6,117 nucleotides of DNA from positions 1 through 6,117 of the forward strand of contig JAQCJS010000073.1 of the NCBI GenBank assembly GCA_027592975.1. Reading direction: 5' to 3'. The notes under the pieces were generated by a model that worked only from the letters and a program-made list of their open reading frames with translations, was not told where the DNA came from and searched no databases. Position 1 is the stretch's first letter. Each line of letters opens with the position of its first letter. This stretch comes from Chloroflexota bacterium (lineage in GTDB: Bacteria; Chloroflexota; Dehalococcoidia; UBA2979). A program made the position numbers and the translations under genes. Positions 1-6,117 of this stretch are shown here, piece by piece.

Positions 1-920
<920 letters not shown>

Positions 921-924
<4 letters not shown>

Positions 925-2090
925 CGGAGCGTCCCTCCGGGGGCGGCCTCGGCCGTCGCGAAGCGGCCCGGAGCGAACGCCTCCAGCAGTGGATCGAGGC
1001 GTCCCTCGCAGATCAGATCGGCCAGCAGGCGCGCGGTGATCGGCGCCAGCTCCACCCCGTTGCGGAAGTGCCCCGTCGCGACGAAGAGGCCCACGCCGTC
1101 CACGCTCCCGATCGCCGGCAGGTGGTCGCGCAGCGCCGGGCGGAAGCCCACGCCGCACTCGGCGAGTTCGAGCTCCGCGATCCCGGGCAGCGCGCGCCGC
1201 GCCTCGCGCAGGAGGTCGTGCACGGCCCCCGCGCGCGATCGCTCGTCGAAGCCCACGTCCTCCATCGAGGCGCCCACGACCAGTTCGCCGTCCGCGCGCG
1301 GCACCAGGTAGATGTCCGGCGTGCGGATGACATGGCGGACGAGGCGGTCGCCGCGCAGCCGCAGGATCTGCCCCTTCACCGGCCGCATGGGCAGCGGCAC
1401 CACGGGCATCCCGAGGATCGGCGAGGCGATCTGCCGCGACCACGCCCCGGCGGTGACCACGACCTGCGTCGCGCGGATCGTGCTCGTTGCCCCCTCGCGC
1501 TCCGCGGTCACCTCGTACCCCCCGCCGTCGACGGGGGCGATCGAGGTGACGCGCGTGCCTTCCAGCAGCGTCGCGCCGGCACGCTCCAGCGCGATCGGCA
1601 GCGCGTGCAGCAGACGGCGCGGGTCGACCTGCGCGTCCGGCATCCGTAGCGCCCCCGCGATCCCCGGCGCGAGGTACGGCTCCTCGGCACGCGCCGCCTT
1701 CGCGCTCAGGCGCTCCGCGGGGAGCCCGCGCTCCACCTGGAACTCGCAGAGGTGCTGGAGGATCGCCAGGTGGTCGGCGTGCAGCGCGACCAGCAGCGTG
1801 CCGGTCGCGTCGTAGCCGGTCTCGATCCCCGTCGCCGCGGTGAGCGCCGCCGCCCACTCGCCATACATCGCGTGCGCGGCGAGGGCGAGGTCGGTGAGGC
1901 GCGGGTCGGACAGATCCACCTCGGACGATGGGGCGAGCATCCCAGCGGCGACGTGCGCCGCGGCACGCTCCCCGACGCGCGCGCCCTCGATCACCGTGAC
2001 CTCGCGGCCGCGCTCGGCGAGCGTGTGGGCCAGCGCGAGGCCGACGATCCCGCCGCCGATCACCGCGATGTCCGTGGTGCTCCCGCTCAT
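921..2090 (-). CDS. thiO: Glycine oxidase ThiO (FAD-dependent)
   Basis: ThiO oxidises glycine with O2 to dehydroglycine (iminoacetate), the C-N donor used by ThiG. The 389-residue length matches the D-amino-acid-oxidase/DAO family. The N-terminus carries the FAD Rossmann motif IGGGIVGLALA (11-21), with the ribose-binding acid at Glu35 (VTVIEG). RAAAHVAAGMLAP (42-54) is the usual second FAD segment. QVDPRRLLHAL (154-164), VVVTAGAWS (210-218), RPVKGQILRL (236-245), YLVPRADGELVVGASMEDVG (261-280), GFRPALRDHLPAIG (315-328) and ATGHFRNGVELAP (338-350) are the C-terminal signature blocks. No signal peptide or membrane segment is seen. The ATG at 2090 overlaps the thiE stop (ATGA), preceded by CAGGAGCGGGG; the stop overlaps the thiS start. 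A longer in-frame extension upstream lies over thiE in the wrong frame and was dropped. Using ThiO rather than the radical-SAM ThiH implies aerobic thiazole synthesis. Confidence 0.96.
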
Positions 2091-2758
2091 GCGCGCGCGC
2101 CCCGCTCCTGCTCCGCGACCGCGAGGTCGAGGGCCTCGCGGCAGCGCCGGGTGGCCTCGACCGGGTCGGCAGCGGAGACCACGGCGGACAGCACGGCGAC
2201 GCCGTACGCGCCCGCCGCTATCACCTCGGGAATGCGCTCCGCGGTGATGCTCCCGATCGCGACGACGGGGACGGGCGAGTCCGCGCAGATGCGCGCCAGC
2301 GTATCGAGGCCCATGTCCGGCGCAGGGTTCGCCTTCGACCGCGTGCCGTAGATCGGGCCGACGCCGATGTAGTCGATGTCCGTCGTCCAGACGCGCGCGG
2401 CCTCCTCGTAGGAGTTCGCCGTGCCGCCGATGACCACGTCCGGGCCGACGATCCGCCGGGCGGTCGCCACGTCCAGGTCGTTCCGGCCGAGGTGGATCGC
2501 GTCCGCGCCGACCGCGAGCGCCACGTCCGCGAAGTCGTCGACCAGCAGCAGCGCGCCGTGCGCGCGGCAGGCATCGAGGCACGCGCGGGCAACCTCGATG
2601 CGCTCGCGCGCCGTCCACGGGCGCTTCTCGCGGAACTGCACGGCGTCCGCGCCGCCGCGCGCCGCCATCTCCGCCAGCGCGGCGTGGCTGTGCGTTGTCT
2701 GCACGGCCTCGTCCGTGATCACCTGCAGCCGCGGGATCACCTTGCCGTGCGCGCTCAT
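2087..2758 (-). CDS. thiE: Thiamine-phosphate synthase ThiE
   Basis: ThiE couples HMP pyrophosphate to thiazole phosphate, giving thiamine phosphate and PPi. The 223-residue protein is a TIM barrel of the ThiE/TenI family. Seen in order: LQVITDE (11-17), VQFREK (40-45, the Gln/Arg/Lys substrate motif), LLVDDFADVALAVGADAIHL (71-90), GRND (91-94), VIGGTANSYEEA (109-120), IGVGPIYGTRSK (131-142, with Lys142 matching the pyrophosphate lysine), and VVAIGSITAERI (165-176) plus GAYGVAVLSAV (183-193) for phosphate binding. Several pocket residues differ from B. subtilis ThiE as I recall it: Asp74 replaces the Asn of the VNDD motif, Thr113 replaces the catalytic-loop Ser, and Asn115 replaces His. The TenI tautomerase paralogue is the alternative, but the retained REK, GRND aspartate and Lys142 favour ThiE. 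The start at 2758 overlaps the thiD stop, with GAGGGGG 6 nt upstream; an upstream in-frame ATG at 2797 lies inside thiD and is rejected. Confidence 0.93.
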   Translation of the reverse strand: MSAHGKVIPRLQVITDEAVQTTHSHAALAEMAARGGADAVQFREKRPWTARERIEVARACLDACRAHGALLLVDDFADVALAVGADAIHLGRNDLDVATARRIVGPDVVIGGTANSYEEAARVWTTDIDYIGVGPIYGTRSKANPAPDMGLDTLARICADSPVPVVAIGSITAERIPEVIAAGAYGVAVLSAVVSAADPVEATRRCREALDLAVAEQERGARA

Positions 2759-3597
2759 CGTGCCCCCTCGTTCGTCACGCCGAGCCGTCCGAGCCACGGG
2801 GCGGGGTCGCCGTTGCGCAGGTAGAAGAAGTGGTCGGTCGGGCCAGCCCCGGTGCCCAGGCCCGGCGCGTGACGGATCGCCTCGGTCAGATAGGCCTTCG
2901 CCAGCCCCACCGCGTCCTCGAGGCTCCGCCCGTGTGCGAGCTGCGTCGCCAGCGCGGCGGAGAACGTACAGCCCGTGCCGTGCGTGTCCGTGGTCTCGAT
3001 GAACTCGCCCTCGTACAGGCGCGCGCCGTTCGCGGAGAGCAGCAGATCCGTGCCCGGCTGCTCCTCCAGGTGTCCGCCCTTCAGCACGACCGCGCGCGGC
3101 CCCTGCTCCAGGATCCGCGCGGCGGCGATGCGGGCGTCCGCCAGGGTGTGGATCTCCATCTCCGCCAGCAGCTGCGCCTCGTGCACGTTCGGCGTCACCA
3201 CCTCCGCCAGCGGGAGCAGCAGTGTGCGCAACGCGTCGACCGCGTCCGGCTCCAGCAGGGCGAAGCCGGACTTCGACACCATCACCGGGTCGAGGACATA
3301 ATGTGGAGTCACATAGCGGTGCATCGCCCGTGCGACCACCTCCACGCGTTCGCGGTCGGCGAGCATGCCGCTCTTGGCGGCGGCCGGGGTGAAGTCGGCG
3401 AAGAGGGCGGCGAACTGCTCCTCGATCAGGTCGACGGGGAGCGCGAAGGCGGCGGTCACGGCGCGCGTGTTCTGCGCGGTGACGGAGGTCAGGACGGAGA
3501 GGCCGTAGCCGCCGTTGGCGGAGATCGCCTTCAGGTCGGCCTGAATGCCGGCGCCTGCTCCGCTGTCGGATCCGGCGACGGTGAGGACTGTGCGCAT
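2755..3597 (-). CDS. thiD: Hydroxymethylpyrimidine/phosphomethylpyrimidine kinase ThiD
   Basis: ThiD phosphorylates HMP and then HMP-P, producing the HMP-PP used by ThiE; it is a cytosolic ribokinase-fold enzyme. The 280-residue length is normal (about 260-280). Motifs: VAGSDSGAGAGIQADLK (7-23) for HMP binding, VTAQNT (39-44), KSGML (75-79), LDPVMVSKSG (102-111), VTPNVHEAQLL (134-144), AVVLKGGHLE (169-178) and TDTHGTGCTFSAALA (203-217), where GTGC forms the anion hole with catalytic Cys210. The last 20 residues (DPAPWLGRLGVTNEGAR) run slightly beyond the kinase core. It is the first gene of the operon; its ATG follows GGGAGGG by 4 nt and lies about 90 nt downstream of the TPP riboswitch. Its TGA overlaps the thiE start. 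There is no fused ThiE or ThiN domain. Identity is very secure. Confidence 0.97.
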   Translation of the reverse strand: MRTVLTVAGSDSGAGAGIQADLKAISANGGYGLSVLTSVTAQNTRAVTAAFALPVDLIEEQFAALFADFTPAAAKSGMLADRERVEVVARAMHRYVTPHYVLDPVMVSKSGFALLEPDAVDALRTLLLPLAEVVTPNVHEAQLLAEMEIHTLADARIAAARILEQGPRAVVLKGGHLEEQPGTDLLLSANGARLYEGEFIETTDTHGTGCTFSAALATQLAHGRSLEDAVGLAKAYLTEAIRHAPGLGTGAGPTDHFFYLRNGDPAPWLGRLGVTNEGAR

Positions 3598-3601
3598 GTC
3601 A

Positions 3602-3620
3602 CCCTCCCGCTACTGGCGGG
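3602..3620 (-). promoter_or_regulatory. thiD ribosome binding site partly covered by a hairpin
   Basis: On the minus strand the leader just before thiD reads CCCGC (3620-3616), loop CAGTA (3615-3611), GCGGG (3610-3606), then AGGG and the ATG 4 nt later. The right arm of this 5-bp GC stem includes the first GGG of the GGGAGGG Shine-Dalgarno sequence (3608-3602). I infer that the hairpin can limit ribosome access. No terminator stem followed by a U-run is seen between the aptamer and thiD, so translational control is the likelier riboswitch output. The pairing is read by eye, not computed. Confidence 0.5.
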
Positions 3621-3656
3621 CACGGCGACACGGATGGTGCGCGGTCAGACTGCTGG

Positions 3657-3689
3657 TCGAGCGCAGGTGGGCGAGGGCCCTCGAGCGCA
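3657..3689 (-). repeat. 9-nt direct repeat in the riboswitch expression platform
   Basis: The RNA-sense sequence TGCGCTCGA occurs at 3689-3681 and again at 3665-3657. Between them is a 12-bp perfect palindrome, CGAGGGCCCTCG (3672-3683). The first copy overlaps the 3' strand of the aptamer's closing helix, and GCGCA at the predicted 5' end of the transcript (3784-3780) can pair with TGCGC from either copy. This may provide alternative pairings for the switch, or may be coincidence in GC-rich DNA. Confidence 0.45.
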
Positions 3690-3774
3690 CTATCCCTCCG
3701 CCGGAATTACCCGGATCAGGTTCGCGGGTCTGATCTCAGGCCGGAGACGGATTCGCCCCGACCACCCCGTGTGC
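3687..3774 (-). ncRNA. TPP riboswitch (THI element) controlling the thi operon
   Basis: The minus strand carries the THI-box landmarks in order and spacing: ACGGGGTGG (3770-3762), CCTGAGATCAGACCCG (3740-3725) with the CUGAGA core at 3739-3734, GAACCTGATCCGGGTAAT (3723-3706), and GGCGGAGGGATAG (3702-3690). The closing helix P1 is GCAC (3774-3771) with GTGC (3690-3687). CCGG (3714-3711) pairs with CCGG (3704-3701) as P5. GGUC/GGCC and GGGG/CUCC pairs fit the P2 and P3 arm. It sits in the thiD leader, so excess thiamine pyrophosphate should lower expression of thiDEOSG. Ends are set by the P1 pairing and may shift by a few bases. Confidence 0.96.
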
Positions 3775-3787
3775 TGTGCTGCGCCTT

Positions 3788-3796
3788 AATGTACCA
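3788..3796 (-). promoter_or_regulatory. Probable thi operon promoter (extended -10)
   Basis: The minus strand has TGGTACATT at 3796-3788, a TGnTAnnnT extended -10 match. It would start transcription near 3781-3783, about 8 nt before the riboswitch P1 helix. No good -35 is found 16-18 bp upstream (best candidates match about two bases), as is common for extended -10 promoters. Position ahead of the aptamer is the main support. Confidence 0.5.
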
Positions 3797-3841
3797 CCTC
3801 CCGCACCTCGGGGATCATGGACCCGGCGGCCCGCCGTCTAC

Positions 3842-3868
3842 TTAGCAGTCTCCCGGGGAGAGTGCTAA
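3842..3868. promoter_or_regulatory. CIRCE element, HrcA repressor operator (near-perfect)
   Basis: TTAGCAGTC (3842-3850), a 9-bp spacer TCCCGGGGA (3851-3859), and GAGTGCTAA (3860-3868). The CIRCE consensus is TTAGCACTC-N9-GAGTGCTAA: the right arm is exact, the left arm differs at one base (G for C at 3848), and the spacer length is exact. The arms are far less GC-rich than their surroundings. In known systems HrcA binds this site to repress groESL and dnaK operons until protein-folding stress titrates GroEL. Here it lies 56-82 bp before the PAC2 start codon, over the likely promoter. No chaperonin gene is present in the window. Confidence 0.87.
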
Positions 3869-3871
3869 ACT
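3842..3871 (+). promoter_or_regulatory. Probable PAC2-gene promoter embedded in CIRCE
   Basis: TTAGCA (3842-3847, four of six to TTGACA), an 18-bp gap, then TAAACT (3866-3871, four of six to TATAAT) preceded by TGC, giving an extended -10 (TGnTAnnnT). Transcription would begin near 3878, about 45 nt before the PAC2 start. The -35 and -10 fall in the two CIRCE arms, the classical layout for HrcA repression. Confidence 0.5.
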
Positions 3872-3911
3872 CCTCGGCGTTGAGGGGCTCCCGCCCGGTT
3901 CATGCGGTTCG

Positions 3912-3917
3912 AGGAGG
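3912..3917 (+). promoter_or_regulatory. Strong ribosome binding site fixing the PAC2 start
   Basis: AGGAGG lies 6 nt before the ATG at 3924. It is the best Shine-Dalgarno match in the window and sets this start over the ATG at 3902, which is in another frame. Confidence 0.85.
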
Positions 3918-3923
3918 ACGCAG

Positions 3924-4826
3924 ATGCACCCGGATGTCCGTGTCATCGGCGAGGTCCGGCCGTTGGAACGCCCGCTGCTGATCGCCGCCTTCGACGGGCG
4001 CAACGGCAGTTCGGCCGTGGCCGCGGTCGCCTACCTCGCGCATCACTGGGACGCCCAGCCCGTCGCCGAGATCGACCCCGACGCCTACTTCGACTTCACC
4101 GCGCTGCGCCCGCGCGTGCGCCTGCAGGATGGCCAGCGCGTGCTGGACTGGCCCGACGCGAAGTTCGCCGTCGCCCGTCCCGAGGGCATCGGGCGCGACG
4201 TGGTGCTCTTCGTCGGGGCGGAGCCGCACCTGCGCTGGCACTCCTACGCGGAGGCGTTCGCCTCCGTCGCGGACGCGCTGGGCGTGGAGCAGACCGTGAT
4301 CGTGAACGCCTACCCGGGCGGCGCGGCGCACACTCGCCCGATACCCATGCACCTGGTCGGCGCGGACGAGGCGGCAGCGCAGCAGTTCGGACTGCCGTCG
4401 CGCTCCCCGCGCTACCAGGGACCGGCCGCCTTCGCCATGTCGCTCGCCATCGAGGAGCGCGGCCGCAGCCGCGGCGGCTTCTCGCTGACGGCAATCGCGC
4501 CGTTCTACTTGGTGGGCGAGGCCAATCCGTACACCGTGCGCGCCCTGGTCACTGCGCTCGACCGCGCGATCGGCACGCGGACCGACCTGCGCCAGATCGA
4601 CGGCCGCGTCGCGGAGGCGGACATCGCGCTGGTGGACGCCTTCGCCGCGCAGCCTGACCTGGAGCAGATCGTGCGCGGGCTGGAGCAGCAGTACGACGAG
4701 ACCATGCCCCCCGCGCCGCTTCCCGGCGACCCCTCCGAAGTGGTGGGTGAGGTCGAGGCGTTCCTGCGTAGCCTGGGGCGTCCGGACGGCGGATTGCCGG
4801 AGGGCGGGACGCGCCGGATCGAGTGA
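3924..4826 (+). CDS. PAC2 family protein (proteasome assembly chaperone 2-like)
   Basis: A 300-residue soluble protein of the bacterial PAC2 family (mycobacterial Rv2125 type). Visible hallmarks: LLIAAFDGRNGSSAVAAVAYL (18-38; the family has aFdGwnDAg), AEIDPDAYFDFTALRPRV (48-65), WPDAKFAVARP (76-86), RDVVLFVGAEPHLRW (91-105), then the near-invariant AHTRPIP (135-141). A second half has RYQGPAAF (163-170) and APFYLVGEANPYTVRALVTAL (192-212). The C-terminal 60 residues are acidic and probably helical (DLEQIVRGLEQQYDE, EVVGEVEAFLRSLG), ending in a Gly/Arg tail. There is no signal peptide. The biochemical role of bacterial PAC2 proteins is not established; the family name comes from eukaryotic 20S proteasome assembly factors. 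The gene stands just downstream of a CIRCE operator, implying control by folding stress. It is divergent from the thi operon and followed after 120 bp by a cell-wall enzyme. Family assignment is firm; function is inferred only. Confidence 0.92.
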   Translation: MHPDVRVIGEVRPLERPLLIAAFDGRNGSSAVAAVAYLAHHWDAQPVAEIDPDAYFDFTALRPRVRLQDGQRVLDWPDAKFAVARPEGIGRDVVLFVGAEPHLRWHSYAEAFASVADALGVEQTVIVNAYPGGAAHTRPIPMHLVGADEAAAQQFGLPSRSPRYQGPAAFAMSLAIEERGRSRGGFSLTAIAPFYLVGEANPYTVRALVTALDRAIGTRTDLRQIDGRVAEADIALVDAFAAQPDLEQIVRGLEQQYDETMPPAPLPGDPSEVVGEVEAFLRSLGRPDGGLPEGGTRRIE

Positions 4827-4946
4827 CCGGGTCGGATGGCACAGGCGCCGGTTCCTGATCGGCGGCAGGTGGATGCAATTCCCGGCCGTTTCGTGTTCAC
4901 TTGCAGCACCCCACCGCCCCCCTCGGGCATGTTTCAGGGCACGTGC

Positions 4947-5972
4947 ATGTCGCGCTTCCGGCTTTCGCGCCTCCTCCTGACCACCGTCGCATTCGGTGCG
5001 CTGGCGCTGCCCGCGTCCGGATGCGGGTCGGCGCGCGCCCCGGAGACGGGTGCCGTTGTGGCGGCGCCCGCCGCTGTGGTCGCTCCCGCGGAGCCGGGGT
5101 CCAGCCCAGTCTCCCCGCCCGCAATCGTCCTGCCGCCGCGGATGGTCGGCTGGGGCCTCGCGCCCGGCCTCGTCGCCGGCGCGGCCTCCGCGCCCTCCAT
5201 CAGCGGCACTGCCGCGATCGTGATCGACGAGGCGAGCGGGGTGACCCTGTTTGAGAAGGAAGCCCACGCGCAGATCCCACCCGCCAGCCTCACAAAGATC
5301 ATGACCGCGCTCGTCGCCCTCGAGCGTGGGCACCTCCACGACGTGGTCGAGGTGAAGGTCGACAGTCGCGTCATGCGCGGCAGCACCGTGATGGGGCTGG
5401 TGCCCGGGGAGCGGGTCACGCTGGAAGACCTGCTCTACGGGATGATGCTCCCCTCCGGGAACGACGCCGCCCTCGCCGTGGCGGACCACATCTCCGGGTC
5501 GATGGAGGCGTTCGTCGCGCTGATGAACCAGCGCGCCGCCGAGCTGGGCATGGTGAACACGCAGTTCTCGAACCCGCACGGCCTGGATCGTGGCTCCCAC
5601 CTCTCCTCCGCCTACGACCTGGCAGTCCTGGCCCGGACCGCGATGCAGCGCCAGGACTTCCGCGCGATCGCGGACACGAAGTACCGCGTCGTCACGGGGG
5701 CGCTCGCCACCTACCACCTCGGCACGCTGAACCCGCTGTACGGCCGGATCGCCGGTGTGGACGGGGTGAAGACGGGCTATACGCGCCGCGCGCGGCAGAC
5801 GCTGGTGGGATCCGTGATGCGCGAGGGGCACCGCGTCTTCGTCGTCGTGCTGCAGTCGCCGGATCGCGCGGCGGACGGCACCGCGCTGCTGAACTGGGCC
5901 TTCGAGTCCCACACCTGGCCCCACGCCAACACCGTCGCGGCCACGGACGCCGCCACGGTTCCCGGTACCTAG
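4947..5972 (+). CDS. D-alanyl-D-alanine carboxypeptidase (peptidase S11), lipoprotein
   Basis: A 341-residue low-molecular-weight penicillin-binding protein that trims the terminal D-Ala of peptidoglycan stem pentapeptides outside the membrane. All three serine-acyltransferase motifs are present: SLTK (114-117, nucleophile Ser114), SGN (170-172) and KTG (275-277). Flanking family text such as IMTALVALE, LYGMMLPSGNDAA and FSNPHGLD is also present. The N-terminus is a signal peptide (MSRFRLSRLL plus a hydrophobic stretch) ending LPASGC, a lipobox with Cys26, although Ala at -3 is not the commonest residue. Residues 27-75 are an Ala/Pro/Val-rich tether before the catalytic domain (about 85-325). 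The C-terminal beta domain of PBP5 is missing, so the protein ends soon after the catalytic core. ATG 4947 is chosen because it places the signal peptide at the N-terminus. In-frame ATGs at 4929 and 4836 exist, and no ribosome site is strong (AGGG near 4937). The 120-bp gap before it shows no clear promoter or terminator. Confidence 0.93.
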   Translation: MSRFRLSRLLLTTVAFGALALPASGCGSARAPETGAVVAAPAAVVAPAEPGSSPVSPPAIVLPPRMVGWGLAPGLVAGAASAPSISGTAAIVIDEASGVTLFEKEAHAQIPPASLTKIMTALVALERGHLHDVVEVKVDSRVMRGSTVMGLVPGERVTLEDLLYGMMLPSGNDAALAVADHISGSMEAFVALMNQRAAELGMVNTQFSNPHGLDRGSHLSSAYDLAVLARTAMQRQDFRAIADTKYRVVTGALATYHLGTLNPLYGRIAGVDGVKTGYTRRARQTLVGSVMREGHRVFVVVLQSPDRAADGTALLNWAFESHTWPHANTVAATDAATVPGT

Positions 5973-5976
5973 CACC

Positions 5977-6117
5977 GTGCGAACCCGCCTCCCGCGCAGC
6001 GTCGCCGTGATCCTCGGGGCGCTCGCCATCGCCGTGCTCGGCGCATGCGATCCGGGCGTGGCCGTCTCCGCGCCGGTGGTCCGCACCACGGTGGAGGCCG
6101 CCGTTCCGCCGCCCGTC
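5977..6117 (+). CDS. Putative lipoprotein, N-terminal part (cut by the window edge)
   Basis: A GTG codon 4 nt after the carboxypeptidase stop opens a frame that stays open for 47 codons to the window end. It reads (M)RTRLPRSV, a hydrophobic core AVILGALAIAV, then LGAC (21-24), a textbook lipobox with Cys24. DPGVAVSAPVV and a Pro-rich stretch AAVPPPV follow. This looks like a secreted, lipid-anchored protein with a tether like that of the gene before it. No good ribosome binding site is seen, so it may be translated by coupling, and the exact start is uncertain. The functional domain lies outside the window, so no product can be named; a second S11 carboxypeptidase or another envelope protein would fit. 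Confidence 0.62.
   Translation, partial: MRTRLPRSVAVILGALAIAVLGACDPGVAVSAPVVRTTVEAAVPPPV

Noticed and set aside
2091..2100. Run of alternating GC at the thiE end
   Set aside because: It simply encodes the Ala-Arg-Ala tail of ThiE in GC-rich codons; too short to call a repeat element.
2830..3789. 319-residue plus-strand frame opposite thiD and the riboswitch
   Set aside because: It reads through the complement of ThiD and the TPP aptamer and has Arg/Gly/Gln-rich composition without motifs; a shadow frame.
3842..3868. Reading the inverted repeat as a transcription terminator
   Set aside because: No T-run follows on either strand, it lies between divergent genes where no transcript needs ending, and arms and spacer match CIRCE.
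3902..4657. 251-residue plus-strand frame starting 22 nt before the PAC2 ATG
   Set aside because: It is in another frame from PAC2, is Arg-rich without motifs, and the AGGAGG site serves the ATG at 3924.
4827..4946. Possible terminator or promoter between PAC2 and the carboxypeptidase
   Set aside because: Only short 4-5 bp GC stems (such as GCCG/CGGC) without a T-run, and no -35/-10 pair with acceptable spacing.
3900..6089. 729-residue open frame on the minus strand opposite PAC2 and the carboxypeptidase
   Set aside because: It is exactly antisense to two well-recognised genes, its product is a low-complexity Arg/Gly/His-rich string with no family motif, and long antisense frames are expected in GC-rich DNA.

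Overview
The window is visibly GC-rich (roughly 70% by eye, not counted), with strong G/C bias at third codon positions. It holds two divergent gene groups separated by one dense regulatory region. The mix suggests a high-GC, probably aerobic bacterium: a glycine-oxidase (ThiO) route to thiamine thiazole, a PAC2 protein of the type common in Actinobacteria and some Chloroflexota, an HrcA-type CIRCE operator, and Gram-positive-like secreted lipoproteins. Chloroflexota (for example a Thermomicrobia-like lineage) or Actinomycetota would fit; the sequence alone does not settle it.

Minus strand, 3774 down to 1: a thiamine operon in the order TPP riboswitch - thiD - thiE - thiO - thiS - thiG, with thiG running off the left edge. 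The first three junctions are 4-bp ATGA stop/start overlaps and thiS-thiG is separated by 10 nt, so the five genes look like one translationally coupled transcript. ThiO, ThiS and ThiG build the thiazole phosphate. ThiD phosphorylates the pyrimidine (HMP) and ThiE joins the two halves. thiC, thiF and thiL are not in the window.

Regulatory region, 3598-3923: on the minus strand there is an extended -10 promoter, a THI-box (TPP) riboswitch, and a leader ending in a small hairpin that covers part of the thiD ribosome binding site. On the plus strand there is a near-perfect CIRCE inverted repeat (17 of 18 consensus arm bases, exact 9-bp spacer). It overlaps a plausible promoter about 55 nt ahead of the PAC2 gene.

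Plus strand, 3924-6117: a PAC2-family gene (named for proteasome assembly chaperone 2), a lipoprotein D-alanyl-D-alanine carboxypeptidase (peptidase S11), and the first 47 codons of another lipoprotein cut by the right edge. The main unexpected signal is the CIRCE operator in front of the PAC2 gene. It would place this poorly understood protein under HrcA heat-shock/proteostasis control.
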